Of a stretch of 16,598 bases of DNA, positions 1 through 8,706 are shown piece by piece; the first letter of the stretch is position 1; every line of letters starts with the position of its first letter. The notes beneath the pieces were generated by a model. The model had not been told where the DNA came from. It made no database searches and saw nothing but the letters and a program-made list of their open reading frames with translations. The stretch lies in the NCBI GenBank assembly GCA_003990745.1, contig RBNI01003133.1, positions 1 to 16,598 of the forward strand, read 5' to 3'. This DNA is from Jimgerdemannia flammicorona. Lineage: Eukaryota; Mucoromycota; Endogonomycetes; Endogonales; Endogonaceae. The translations under genes were made by a program, and so were the position numbers.

Positions 1-104
1 TTAAGGGCTTTCAAATGACACCAAGATCATCAAATTTGGATGATTATTCATCAAGTTATTGATGTAAACATTTAATTGTCTAATTTGGAAATCAAAACAA
101 TGGT
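1..104. other. Flank, no gene seen
   Basis: AT-rich flank to the left of element A. A 61-codon minus-strand frame crosses 1-186, but it is made mostly by translating the neighbouring palindromic repeat and resembles no protein family I know, so I do not call it a gene. There are no RNA-gene or LTR-like features. It may be the genomic sequence beside the truncated element or part of another repeat. Confidence 0.4.
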
Positions 105-207
105 TGATTCGAATCCGATTCGAATCCATCCGGATGGGATTCGAATCCCATCCGAGTTGATCCGGATGGGATTCAATCCGAATCAATCCGAATCCAATCC
201 GGATTAA
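105..207. repeat. CpG-rich palindromic satellite-like tract
   Basis: A run of short degenerate units built from GATTCGAATCC, ATCCGGATGGG and AATCCGAATCA. Positions 131-154 form a perfect 24-bp palindrome centred on TTCGAA, and TCCGGATGGGATTC occurs twice. It holds about ten CpGs in 100 bp, while the next 12.7 kb holds only two. It therefore looks unmutated by the process that decayed its neighbour, either because it is younger or because it is too short to be recognised. It could be a minisatellite or the end of an unknown element. There is no coding evidence. Confidence 0.75.
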
Positions 208-228
208 ATTGACTCGTTAGGAGCACTA

Positions 229-828
229 CCTCAGCTTTGTACTCTATAACTTTGGTTTGACTCAGCTTTATGATCTTATATGTGATTTCTAGATTTGTTC
301 TGAGAGTGACATGTGATTTCAGTGGCTTAGATATTGTATACTTATGATATTCTCATTGAGGTCTTCTAATTTTAGTCTGATATTGCTATACTATTTGAAT
401 AGTCAAAAGTCTGGTAATGTTCATTTTTCTCAGAAAGTAGCATACTTATAGTATAGTTACCTAATGTATTGGATTCATATATTAAAGAGTCATGTATTTA
501 ATACTATATGCTAGAAGTAATTCTGATATCATTTACTACTGGAGAATTTCCTCTAAAGGATCTTCTTGAATATCTATACCTTATTTTCACTAGTGGTACA
601 GAGAGAATAGACTGGCTTCAGTTTTGCTATTTTTCTAGAGAATCAGTATTCTTTTGTCTTAACTTACTAAGTTTCTGATTTTATTTATAATAATTATAAG
701 AGTACTTAATATTCAAGAGAGGTAATATATAGTATGAGTTAATAAATACTGGAGTGTTCAAGTTTTAGTTATTTAAAGAATCATATTCTTGAACTAAGTC
801 AGTGGTATTCTGGAGATTAGTTTTGAGT
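229..828 (-). other. Element A sequence downstream of chromodomain
   Basis: About 600 bp that aligns with the region after the chromodomain of element C (about 14470-15080) and carries the same kind of transitions to TpA. It may include the extreme C-terminus of pol, but in this copy stops break every frame. A TGACTCA bZIP-type site survives at 258-264. The alignment with element C ends at about 229, so the ORFX2 and LTR that follow in element C are missing here. A deletion of about 20 bp near 350 also separates the two copies. Confidence 0.7.
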
Positions 829-943
829 TTCCATGTTATATTATAGATCAGATAACTTTTCCATTTGATAAGATATTCTGAGTGGTTCTTGTGGCCACAT
901 TTGTTGAGGATTTGTTCAACTTTATATTCTTCTTAGTCATTAA
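829..943 (-). pseudogene. Chromodomain, element A copy
   Basis: The minus-strand translation retains EEYKVEQILNKCGHK followed by a KWK and a TW motif, in the order expected of a chromodomain (YEVE, then VKWKGY, then TWEP). Chromodomains of this class bind methylated histone H3 tails and steer the integrase to heterochromatin in characterised chromoviruses. Here one stop replaces a codon near the start, and the glycine of KWKGY is read as serine (GG to AG type change). Element C carries the better preserved copy at 15080-15205. The identification is firm; loss of function follows from the stop codons in the rest of pol. Confidence 0.85.
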
Positions 944-1449
944 TAATAATAGGTGCAGGTGGTTTTGCAGTTTAGTTTAAGAATATCTTGTCATCATTTT
1001 TATTATATTACTTGAGATGTTAGACATTAAAGACTAGGTAAATCTTAATAGTATCTGATAGTGCCAATTCAAATGGTCTAATGAATTTGCTATTCAGTTT
1101 TGTAGAGGATCTGTGCTTGAGGTTATCAACTTAATATCCTCTGATATCTAGTAGGACTTTTTCTTCAATATTAAAAGTTTCTTCTTAATAGTACTGGTTG
1201 ATATACTATGACTATTATTCTTGAGCTCAAGATAAATTCTCAATTGTAATCTGGCTTAAGTTATGTATTTAGAGTAGGAATTCTTCCATAGCTTTGACAG
1301 TAGAGAGTTCATCAGTAGTTCTGATTAGTATCAGAGGGGTGTTTGGATTTTGTTCTATATTGGCAAAGAATGGAGTCATTTTAAGAGAGGCTTATTTGCT
1401 ATTATTGTAGGCAAACTTGACTGTAGTGAGATATTCATACCAATTATCT

Positions 1450-2030
1450 TGTCTATAAGAAATATAGTTCCTTAGTATTTATTCTAGAGTTTAGTTCATT
1501 CTTTCAGTTTGGTCATTAGTTTCAGAGTAAAAGACTATAGATAGTATAAGTTTCATTCTAAGGTATATATGAAGAGCTTTCCAAAAGTAGCTGGTAAACT
1601 TTGGATTTTAGTTACTAATAATAATCTTAGGAAGACCATGATAGTAGAAGATATTGTCAAATAAGAGTATAGTGATTTCAGATGCTATTATAGTTATAGC
1701 AGTAGATACAAAGTATGCTTGTTTGCTAAGATAGTTCACAAAGACAACAATTGCATCTTTCTATTCTTAGTTCAGAGTAGTTATATAATGAAGTCTATAG
1801 AGATTTGTTCCCAATTGGCAGATGGTACTGGAATAGGGTAGAGTAGGCCAGGTTTTGCTAGTATTGAGAACTTGTTATATTGGCAGGTATTATAGGAGGT
1901 GATATAGGTCTTTAGCTGATCTACTATACAGGGCCAGTAGAAGTTTTGGAAAATAACTTTATAGCATTTGTCAAATCCTAAATATCTGACTGTAGAAATA
2001 TCATGACATTTAAATAGAATAGTTCTTCAG
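1450..2030 (-). pseudogene. Integrase, element A copy
   Basis: The HHCC zinc-binding N-terminus is visible as a CHDI motif near 2005 and a CQ-containing pair near 1890, then FYWP. In the core, the first catalytic Asp is in IDFII (codon 1793-1795; the Met before it has become Ile), and the third acidic residue, Glu of the GQTER-type motif, is retained at 1503-1505. The integrase would insert element cDNA into chromatin. Several frames must be joined to read the domain, and stops occur every few dozen codons, so it is dead. The same domain is clearer in element C. Confidence 0.87.
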
Positions 2031-2279
2031 AGATCTTGATTGTTAGGAATATATAATCTGTCCTTATAGTAGATGGTATTGTCCTTTAGTTGGTATTAAT
2101 AGTACCAGGTGTGCTTATCAATATCATCACTGCTCAGGATTTCTTAGAGTACTTGAGCTTCTTTATCATCAGTGTATACTATAATAATTTATTCTATAAT
2201 GGAGTTGATAACCAAGGTGAGGGTTTGGATAACATTTTCAATTAGTGATCTGGAGATTGTATCAGTAATAATATTTTCC

Positions 2280-2650
2280 TTACTAGGGTGATACTGAATT
2301 TTATAGTCAAAGTTGGTGAAAACTTTCATCCATCTGGCTTGCTTTCAGGAAAGGGTAGCCTGGATCTTGATGTTGACTAATGATTTGTAGTCTGTTAAAA
2401 TAGTAAAGTATACTCCTTCAAGATATAGTTACCATTTGATCAGGGTATCTATGATGGCTAACATCTCCTTCTCATGAGTTGTATAGTTGATTTTGGCATC
2501 ATTGAACTTGTAAGAATAATAGATTACAGGGTGTCCTTCCTGTATGAGTACTACTTCAAGAACTAGATCAGATATATCAGTGGTAACTTTATATAGTATA
2601 ACAGAGTTTGCTGCTTGAAGTATTGAAGTGATTATTAAGGTATCCTTTAG
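2280..2650 (-). pseudogene. RNase H, element A copy
   Basis: Minus-strand translation gives, in order, a TTDISD motif (first catalytic Asp region), GHPVIYYSYKF, NYTTHEKEMLAII (the Glu helix), a LTDYKSL motif and KQARW. These match the usual Ty3/gypsy RNase H signature in which a D, E, D series cleaves the RNA strand of the cDNA hybrid. The frame is unusually readable for this copy, with only two stops across about 115 codons. It sits directly after the reverse transcriptase, as in all Ty3/gypsy pol genes. Confidence 0.9.
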
Positions 2651-2899
2651 GGCTTGAAAGACTGTATCTTGTTCAGATCCCTAATTTATGAGATTGTTAA
2701 AGTCTTTCTCTTACTTTGTGGTCCAGGGCTGTTTTTCTTTTTTACTGTACTTGGTCATTTGAGTAAGAATAGTAGCAATCTTGGCAAAGTTTGCAACAAA
2801 TTACTGATAATAGTTTGCTAGTCTCAGAAATAACTAGAGGTCTTTTAGCTTCTTGGGTCTAGGCCAATCCTTGATTGCAGAGATTTTGCTGGAGTCTAC

Positions 2900-3500
2900 T
2901 TTGATTTTATTAAGAGTGACAATGTGTCTAAGGAATTGAATTTCCTTCAGGAGGAATTCACATTTGCTGAGTTTTGCAAAGAGTCAGTTTTCTCAAAGCT
3001 TCAGTAGTACTAGTTCAAGATGTTTGAGATATTTCTCCAGAGTTTTGCTGAAGACTAGAATGTCATCAATGTAGACAATAATAAATTTGTCTAGATATAG
3101 ATATAGAATGGTATTTATTAATATCTGGAAGATTGCAGAAGTATTAGTTAAGCTAAAAAGCATAACCAGATACTCAAAATATCTATAGTAGATTCAGAAG
3201 GTAGTTTTGTAAATGTCTTCTTCCTTTATAGTAATTTGCCAATAGTCATTTTATAGGTCAAAAGAGCTCATAAACTATGGGTTGGTAAGTCTATTGAATA
3301 TTTCATCAATTCAGAATAGTGGGCAGCAGTTCTTGATAGTTTGCTTATTGAAGTCATAATAGTCTATGTATATTTGTAGATCTTTTTTTTTCTTGATAAC
3401 AATAAGAACTGATATACTATATGATAATATACTAGATCTAATGAATTTTTATTCTAGGAGTTCATTAATTTCTTTCTTGAGTACATCAATTTCTCTCAGA
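2900..3500 (-). pseudogene. Reverse transcriptase, element A copy
   Basis: The catalytic motif is intact and reads YIDDILVFSKT; the YIDD codons lie at 3062-3073. Upstream in the same frame are VIKKKKDLQIYIDYYDFN (the VKKKDG-LRLCVDYR type motif) and FEYLVM followed by the LTN motif, the usual Ty3/gypsy series. At least four stops interrupt it, several replacing an Arg position by TGA, as a CGA to TGA transition would. The enzyme would copy element RNA into cDNA in the virus-like particle. Identification is certain; function is lost. Confidence 0.93.
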
Positions 3501-4084
3501 GATATGTGGTAGATTGACTTGAAGGCAGACTTGGTATCTGAGATAGTTTTGATGGCATGGTCTACTCCTCATTTAGATGGTAGATCTTTTAGAAGTTTCT
3601 TTAGAAATATGTCTTAGAACTTCTGAAGTAGGGGTCTAATACAACTGTTAACTTTGGAAAAGTCTTCTTCATTATTCTTGAGTTCTCCTTTAGATAGTCA
3701 GATAGAGATAGCAAAGAGAGGACATTTCTTGGCTAATTTCTTGAGTTGTAGTTTGTTGATGTAGATGATCTTTGGTCCTGTATTACTAGAATTGAGTAGG
3801 TCCCTTTTGCCTTACAGTTTGAAATTGTGGCATCCTTTATTAATGATCAGAGAATGGTTTACCCAATTAATCATAAGGTTCTCTTGTTTTAACCATAGGG
3901 TTCTAAGAATGATTTTGTTGTCAGGAAGTAGTATAATTTGGAGTATAATATATACTCAGTAGTTGCCAATTCATAAGAGTAGATTGTGGACTTCCTTACT
4001 AATAACATGAGAGATTCTATCAGCTATAGTAACTGCTTGAGTCTGTTATACTGAAGAGATCAGGACCTTGAGTCTGTTGGCTAT

Positions 4085-4140
4085 TTCTTTATTGATAAAG
4101 TTATCTGAGGTACTACTATTTATATATCTTAATCTTAACA
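4085..4140 (-). pseudogene. Aspartic protease active-site region, element A
   Basis: The minus strand reads NSSTSDNFINKEIANRL. In Ty3/gypsy proteases this place holds D-S/T-G, followed by a short stretch ending in the FI and K/EIA motif. Here the first codon is AAT (4118-4120) and the third is AGT, so both the catalytic Asp and the Gly appear lost by G to A changes. The flanking residues are well kept. The family cleaves the Gag-Pol polyprotein. I infer the original DSG from family knowledge. Confidence 0.75.
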
Positions 4141-4649
4141 GGTGCTCTATTGACAAAAGCTTGGAGTGTAAGCAGTTTGTCTAATCCAATGGTAGTTATT
4201 TCAGTTATAAGAGCTTTTCTTCTATTAGTTCTCCTTTGAGTCAGTTCATTAATATAAGAGAAGTAATTATTGATTATTCAGAAAGAGTACATTCTAACAC
4301 TATGGGGGCATTAGCCACTAGGTACAAATCTATCTTTAATTTTCTTATAGAATTATTCTTTCTTGTTCATAGTAGTTTGGGCTAGAGTCTTGTTTGATAA
4401 GTCAAATCCTTGGATCCTCAGATAGTAGGCAGTAGTTTAGGAACTTTCTTGACTGTCAGAGTCAACTCAATTTTTTCAAATAAGATCTGAGTAATACAAA
4501 AACCAATAGGAATCTTGAATAGTGTCCAGCTATAGTTTTGAATAAGGATAATGATTTTATCTATATAATTTTATCAATAACTCCTTCTTTTACTGAGAGT
4601 CCTTTTAATACTAGGCTGTTATGATAGTATATTCTTCCAATATATCCTT

Positions 4650-7107
4650 CAGGAATTTGAATACTAATCTCTATATAGACTTACTTAACTTAGTTGGAAA
4701 CTGTAGCTTTTTTAGCTATGTATAGATTATATCCAGCTATCTTTTGGCTTCCTTTAGTTGGGGTTGTGGCAGTTGGTCTTAACTTGACAAAGTCTAATAT
4801 CTTAGTGGTTAGATTGTTGAGATGATGCAGAGTAGTAACAGTTGCTCATATTGCTGTTTGGGGTTTTTGGTTGAGACAGGCACTGGCCATATGTCCTGTC
4901 TTTCAGCAATAGAAGTATACTCTGCTTCTTTGAAGTTTGTTTCTTTCTTCTTAGTGAGTTTCTTGAAGGTACTTGACTGGATGAGTTCAGGATTTTGAGA
5001 TATCTAGAAGATAGATATAGAGAGAGCTCAGGATGCTTTATACTTGGGTTCTTCTTTCTTGGTCTAAGTTTTTTTCTTGTTGTTGAATTATCTTCCAGAT
5101 AGAATTGGTCTAGCTATTAGAATTCACTTGACCATAGTTTTAATTCTTATCAGATACTATTGTTGGTAATCACAACCAACTGGGTATCTTTGTTCTCAGA
5201 TCTTTCTTATAAGCTATTCAGGTAGTATTTTGAATAAATGGTCTGCTCTTGTACCATTTTGTGCTTCATCATTGGCAATGTATCCTAGGCCAACAGTGTT
5301 CAGAAGTGACTCCAGTTTTGTATAAAAGGTTTTGAATCTCTCTTTGCTATATATATCAAATTTGAGATTATAGAGTTTAACTTAGGATTAAGCAATTAGA
5401 GTTTCACTATAATATTGAGCTATTTGAGCCCAGGGGCTGCAGGATGGTCTCTATATCTAGAGGTATTATTTATTGCATTTTGGGCAATAATTATAGGTCA
5501 GATATCCTATGTGAGGGATTTTTCAGAAAGGATTCATCACTATTCTTTGATAAGTCCTCAGAAGTATATAACAACTTGGTAGATATAAGCCATAGTGATA
5601 GTAAAGAGTTGTTCCAGAGTGTGGTCTTGATTGTTTGTCAGAAGGTGGTCAGCAACTCACTCATTAGTCTATTGATTAGCTTTAAAATTGGTATCAACTA
5701 TACTAATGAAGCTTTGAACTTCCTGTGCAGTACTATTGAAGATAAGTAGGCTCAGAATTTTTGTTGGTCAGGTCTGTCAAGCTAAGGTAGTAATGGTTGC
5801 TATCATTATGGCTACCTGAGCTGTGAGGTTTAGAATCTGTTAATTTGTCATATTGTTTACTGGAGATGATTAGACTACTAATAGTAATGTTACTGGTATG
5901 ACTTGAGATACTAGTGTAGAGTGTGGTAGTGTTCTTTGAGTCTATATAAGTTGTTAGAGTAATTGTTGTAGATCTGGTATAAGGGCTTAATAGATAACTG
6001 TTTGTTATCCTGTAGGTGTATTTTGTCCTAAGAGAGATATATCTCCTTCAGTAGTATATCTGAGATTGAATTCACTAAAATACTCCTTCTCCTCTTCACT
6101 TTGGTTCTATGTAATTGGGTTTGCTTAGTGTTGAAGTAGATAGTATCAGTTGTATATTGGATTTCAGATGAGCTTAATTCAAAAGCTGGTTCTGGTTCAG
6201 TATTGGTTTCAGTTTCAGATAGGGCTATAGCTAAGCCTACTTCTGATTCAGGGTCAGGTTATTGACAAAGGATTTCTCTGACTTCTTCTTTAAGAATATA
6301 GCAGATCTTATAATTCTGGAAACAGTAGTAATAAGGCAGTCTTGGTTCTGATATAGTAATAGTTGATAGAGTTGAGCCACTTAGCTACTGAGGCTCAGGC
6401 TTTGTGGGGAACTAAGGCTAGAAAGATAGCTACTGGTTATCCTAGGTTACTTGGGTTTGTAGAGCTAACAAAACTCTTGTTGAGAAGAGTAAAGAAGGCT
6501 TTTATAAGACTTTCTTCATTTTGACTTATGGGGTGTAGAGTAAGAAGTTTGATATATCGAGTTTTGCCTATCTGCTGATTTAATTAGAGTACTTCTTTTT
6601 GTGGTTGAAGTCCATCCCACTTGTTGTAGGTGTGGAGGTCAAATTATCCTTATATATTAGGTTCAATTCTTTCTGGATTGTTAGATGGTTCAGAATAAAT
6701 TCCAGTTCAGAGGTTGGGCTTTATACTAACTTATAGAAATTTCTCATAGAGGTTTATAGTAGAGTGAGAAAGCATCTTAAAGTAAAATTGGATTATAAAC
6801 TACTGCTATTAAGTTATAAGAGAGTTACTTATAAAAGTATCGTTATATAGTTCTGAAAGAGGTTTCTGGAAGTTCTGGATATTCTGAAAGACTATTTTCT
6901 TAAGGTTAAGATCAATTTCATATAGAGTATATTCTTTATACTTATTGATTTCAAGATCAGATTGATGTCTCAATCAAAGTTCTTTTTTAGACTAGTTTTG
7001 GATATTCAGGATTTTCTGTATTTCAGGAAGTTCAAGAAACTAAGACCAGCTTAGTTGAATTGGTATATTGCTGCAGACAATATCTAATTAGGAAATTTCA
7101 TGATATA
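4650..7107 (-). pseudogene. Gag polyprotein, element A, decayed
   Basis: Gag forms the virus-like particle and packages element RNA. On the minus strand an N-terminal part (about 7100-5760) matches the plus-strand gag at 8830-10035. A middle part near 5190-5340 reads FYTKLESLLNTVGLGYIAND in one frame, a plausible capsid segment. A CCHC zinc knuckle lies at 4876-4917 and reads KTGHMASAC around its His and last Cys. In the knuckle the first Cys codon is now Tyr (4915-4917) and the Trp after the second Cys is a stop (4903-4905), both G to A on the coding strand. Frames must be switched several times. The zinc knuckle is certain; the capsid boundaries are not. Confidence 0.85.
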
Positions 7108-7255
7108 GTTAGGAGTGGGACCTAACAGAGTACAGATTTACTTAAGAGTAGTTTGTGAGTTATTAAATAGATTTATTTACTATTTATAATATTGCTATAC
7201 TAGGAGTAGTTATATAAAGAGATATTATGGAGAAGTGTTCAGAAGTTCTTATATG
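5765..7255 (-). repeat. Left arm of ~1.5-kb inverted repeat
   Basis: LTR R-U5 and the first ~1.1 kb of gag of element A. It pairs, as reverse complement, with about 8545-10035. Matching landmarks include the palindromic PBS-proximal hairpin, a CTGCAGACAAT segment and the AQVAI segment of gag. The arms differ at scattered transitions, each having lost different CpA dinucleotides, so they decayed independently. The spacer between the arms is about 1.3 kb and contains ORFX1. Confidence 0.85.
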
Positions 7256-7260
7256 TTCAG
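7108..7260 (-). repeat. 5' LTR remnant (R-U5) of element A
   Basis: This block is homologous to 12853-13010 (same orientation) and to 8545-8706 (opposite orientation). It keeps the AATAAA-type poly(A) signal (TTTATT at 7172-7177 on plus) but ends near 7260. In the other two copies the TATA box lies about 120 bp upstream of that signal, so here it would fall beyond the breakpoint. The promoter of element A has therefore been lost. A short hairpin, GTTAGG and CCTAAC around a 7-base loop, lies at its inner end (7108-7126), next to where a primer-binding site is expected. Confidence 0.75.
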
Positions 7261-7262
7261 AT

Positions 7263-8010
7263 CTATTTAAGTCCACAAGAAGGACTCCTAGTATCAATCT
7301 GGGTACTGCAGATCCTTATCACTTTATCCTCTACCACTATGAAATGGAAACAAGAATCACTATTGCTACTGAATATCTCCAAATGTGGCAAGAGTATGAA
7401 ATAGAAAACCTCCTCTGCTGGGAGTTCCCACAGGCCAGCTCCCAAGAGTTACAAGATACCACTCTTATGGATATATATAAAGAAAGAACAGCTAAGAAGA
7501 TTTATCAGATCTTCAGGCATGCATCATAGTTGATTTCCAACTTGGAGTATGTTAGAGTCTCAGACTTCAGAGATCTGTCAGCCCACCATATCAATGCACT
7601 AGAAGCCAGAGTGGCTACAGAAGCCCAGTTTACTATTACTCTCAATAGTGATGAAGTAGAAGACTTTTGGTATCCCATCCTTCAGGACAACCCAGACCAA
7701 TTTCTGTAAGAATTGATCTCAGTATTTCAAGGCCCAAGCATCCAGGTTAGACCTTCCCAAAACTCCACATTTGTCTCCTATTTCATGGAAGAGAACCTCA
7801 TAGACTAGAGAGCCCCCAGACCTCCTTGTTCCTGCCACCACCAAACATGATGACATCATCAGCAATGACATCATCCTGTACAACATATGCAAAACACATG
7901 ACCTATATGATGATGAGATGGATGAGACATTTATAGATCTCATCTCCTTTAAAGACATCCTGACCTTTGATGAGGATGAAGCCTCTATAGTCTTAAACAT
8001 TCTGCTCTAA
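7263..8010 (+). pseudogene. ORFX1, unrecognised protein, broken
   Basis: A coding frame of about 249 codons runs from the junction with the element A LTR to a TAA at 8008-8010. It is interrupted by TAG at 7527, TAA at 7707 and a one-base shift around 7805-7827. The frame is otherwise open in a region less AT-rich than its neighbours. An ATG at 7227 opens the frame, but it lies in the reversed LTR of element A, so the true start is probably lost. The product is mostly polar and has an acidic C-terminus (DDEMDETF, then FDEDEAS). I see no membrane segment, signal peptide, zinc knuckle or catalytic motif. It lies just upstream of an LTR-like block, the same place that ORFX2 occupies in element C. 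The two share an acidic end, but I cannot demonstrate homology. Function unknown. Confidence 0.6.
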
Positions 8011-8334
8011 GTCCCTTGGTTACACTGAATTATACCAGCACTCTTTTTCTGTGTAACAGCTGTTCTTCCACCAGCATTCTGATGTGACTCAGAATTATTC
8101 CAGCACTATTTTCTTATATCACTGAAATTATACCAGCATTCTGAACCTATACAACCATTAGTGCTGATACTGAAACTTAGTATTTTTCTATGTTCTGGTA
8201 TTTTATTTTAGTTATTGGAATTTATATTTAGCTTTATATCTTAGCAACCATTGAATTATATTTTGTATAAATACCCCTCTTATTTCCTCTGAAATAAAGT
8301 TAGTCTACTCAGTGCAATATATACAATTCCTTAC
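8011..8334 (+). promoter_or_regulatory. LTR-like promoter and poly(A) block
   Basis: Non-coding stretch after ORFX1 with a TGACTCA site (8095-8101), TATAAATA (8266-8273) and AATAAA (8293-8298). Several short CCAGCA/ATTATACC motifs recur between 8030 and 8150. The TATA-to-AATAAA distance of about 20 bp is too short for a normal R region, so either this is the 3' LTR of another family or the signals are partly fortuitous. It shares the TATAAATACCCC motif with the LTR at 8505 but not the sequence around it. Confidence 0.45.
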
Positions 8335-8470
8335 AAGCAATCTAAAGAGATAATAAGACAGTTTAAAGATAAGAAGTTTGAGGACTATAAGACCTTGGAA
8401 AGGTACTCCAATAAGAACTTGCTTATAACAAACTTGAGTTAGTCTAAGAGATACACTTTGAAGAGAATTT
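8335..8470 (+). pseudogene. Lysine-rich coding fragment, unknown
   Basis: From about 8338 the plus strand reads SKEIIRQFKDKKFEDYKTLE and onward for about 36 codons without a stop, then meets a TAG. The composition (Lys, Glu, Asp, Leu) is protein-like, and it lies directly behind an LTR-like block, where a gag start would be. It does not match the gag at 8830-10035. It may be the beginning of the gag of another element. Too short to be sure it is coding. Confidence 0.3.
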
Positions 8471-8504
8471 GACATATTTGAAGAACTCAGCAACCACTAT
8501 GTGA

Positions 8505-8706
8505 CAGTATAAATACCCCCTCCTTCAGACCTTAGAATCTCAGACTTGAACAATCTGAACACACAAGAACTCCTGAATACTTCTCCACAATATCCCTTCA
8601 CACACTACTTCTAGTATAGCAATATCATAAATAATGAATAAATCTATTTAATAATCCACAAATCACTCTTAAGTAAATTCATACTCTATTAGATCCCACT
8701 CCTAAC
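8505..8706 (+). repeat. LTR (TATA to U5) of plus-strand element B
   Basis: TATAAATA at 8508-8515 followed by a C-run, and a poly(A) signal AATAAA at 8637-8642, about 125 bp downstream. The block aligns with the LTR at 12853-13045 on the opposite strand and with 7108-7260. Upstream of the TATA box the similarity to the other LTR fades, so the U3 boundary is not defined. The PBS-proximal hairpin seen at 7108-7126 is present at 8688-8706, but its left stem is altered by two G to A changes. Confidence 0.75.

Larger units (their letters stand above)
229..7260 (-). mobile_element. Ty3/gypsy chromovirus, element A, decayed
   Basis: Reading the minus strand from 7260 down gives LTR remnant, gag, CCHC zinc knuckle (about 4876-4917), protease (about 4085-4140), reverse transcriptase (about 2900-3500), RNase H (about 2280-2650), integrase (about 1450-2030) and chromodomain (about 829-943). 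This order defines the chromovirus branch of Ty3/gypsy. Stops and frameshifts occur throughout, and CpG is nearly absent (only 6558 and 6841). Compared with element C it carries many CpA/TpG to TpA changes and small deletions. Both ends are truncated. On the right, homology to the other LTRs stops near 7260, before the TATA box. On the left, homology to element C stops at about 229, inside a 31-bp repeat unit. It is not autonomous and probably not transcribed from its own LTR. Confidence 0.9.

Noticed and set aside
1..186. 61-codon minus-strand frame as a gene
   Set aside because: Much of it is translation of the palindromic repeat; no family resemblance and no start context.
105..207. CRISPR array
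   Set aside because: Units are irregular, there are no spacers of even length, and the sequence is eukaryotic.
3765..3962. 65-codon plus-strand frame
   Set aside because: Antisense to element A between the protease and the reverse transcriptase; leucine-rich only because of T-rich sequence.
5444..5749. 101-codon plus-strand frame as a gene
   Set aside because: It is antisense to the gag of element A, and the opposite strand has recognisable gag segments.
7719..8000. 93-codon minus-strand frame
   Set aside because: Antisense to the acidic end of ORFX1; the serine-rich composition is typical of the reverse of Asp/Glu codons.
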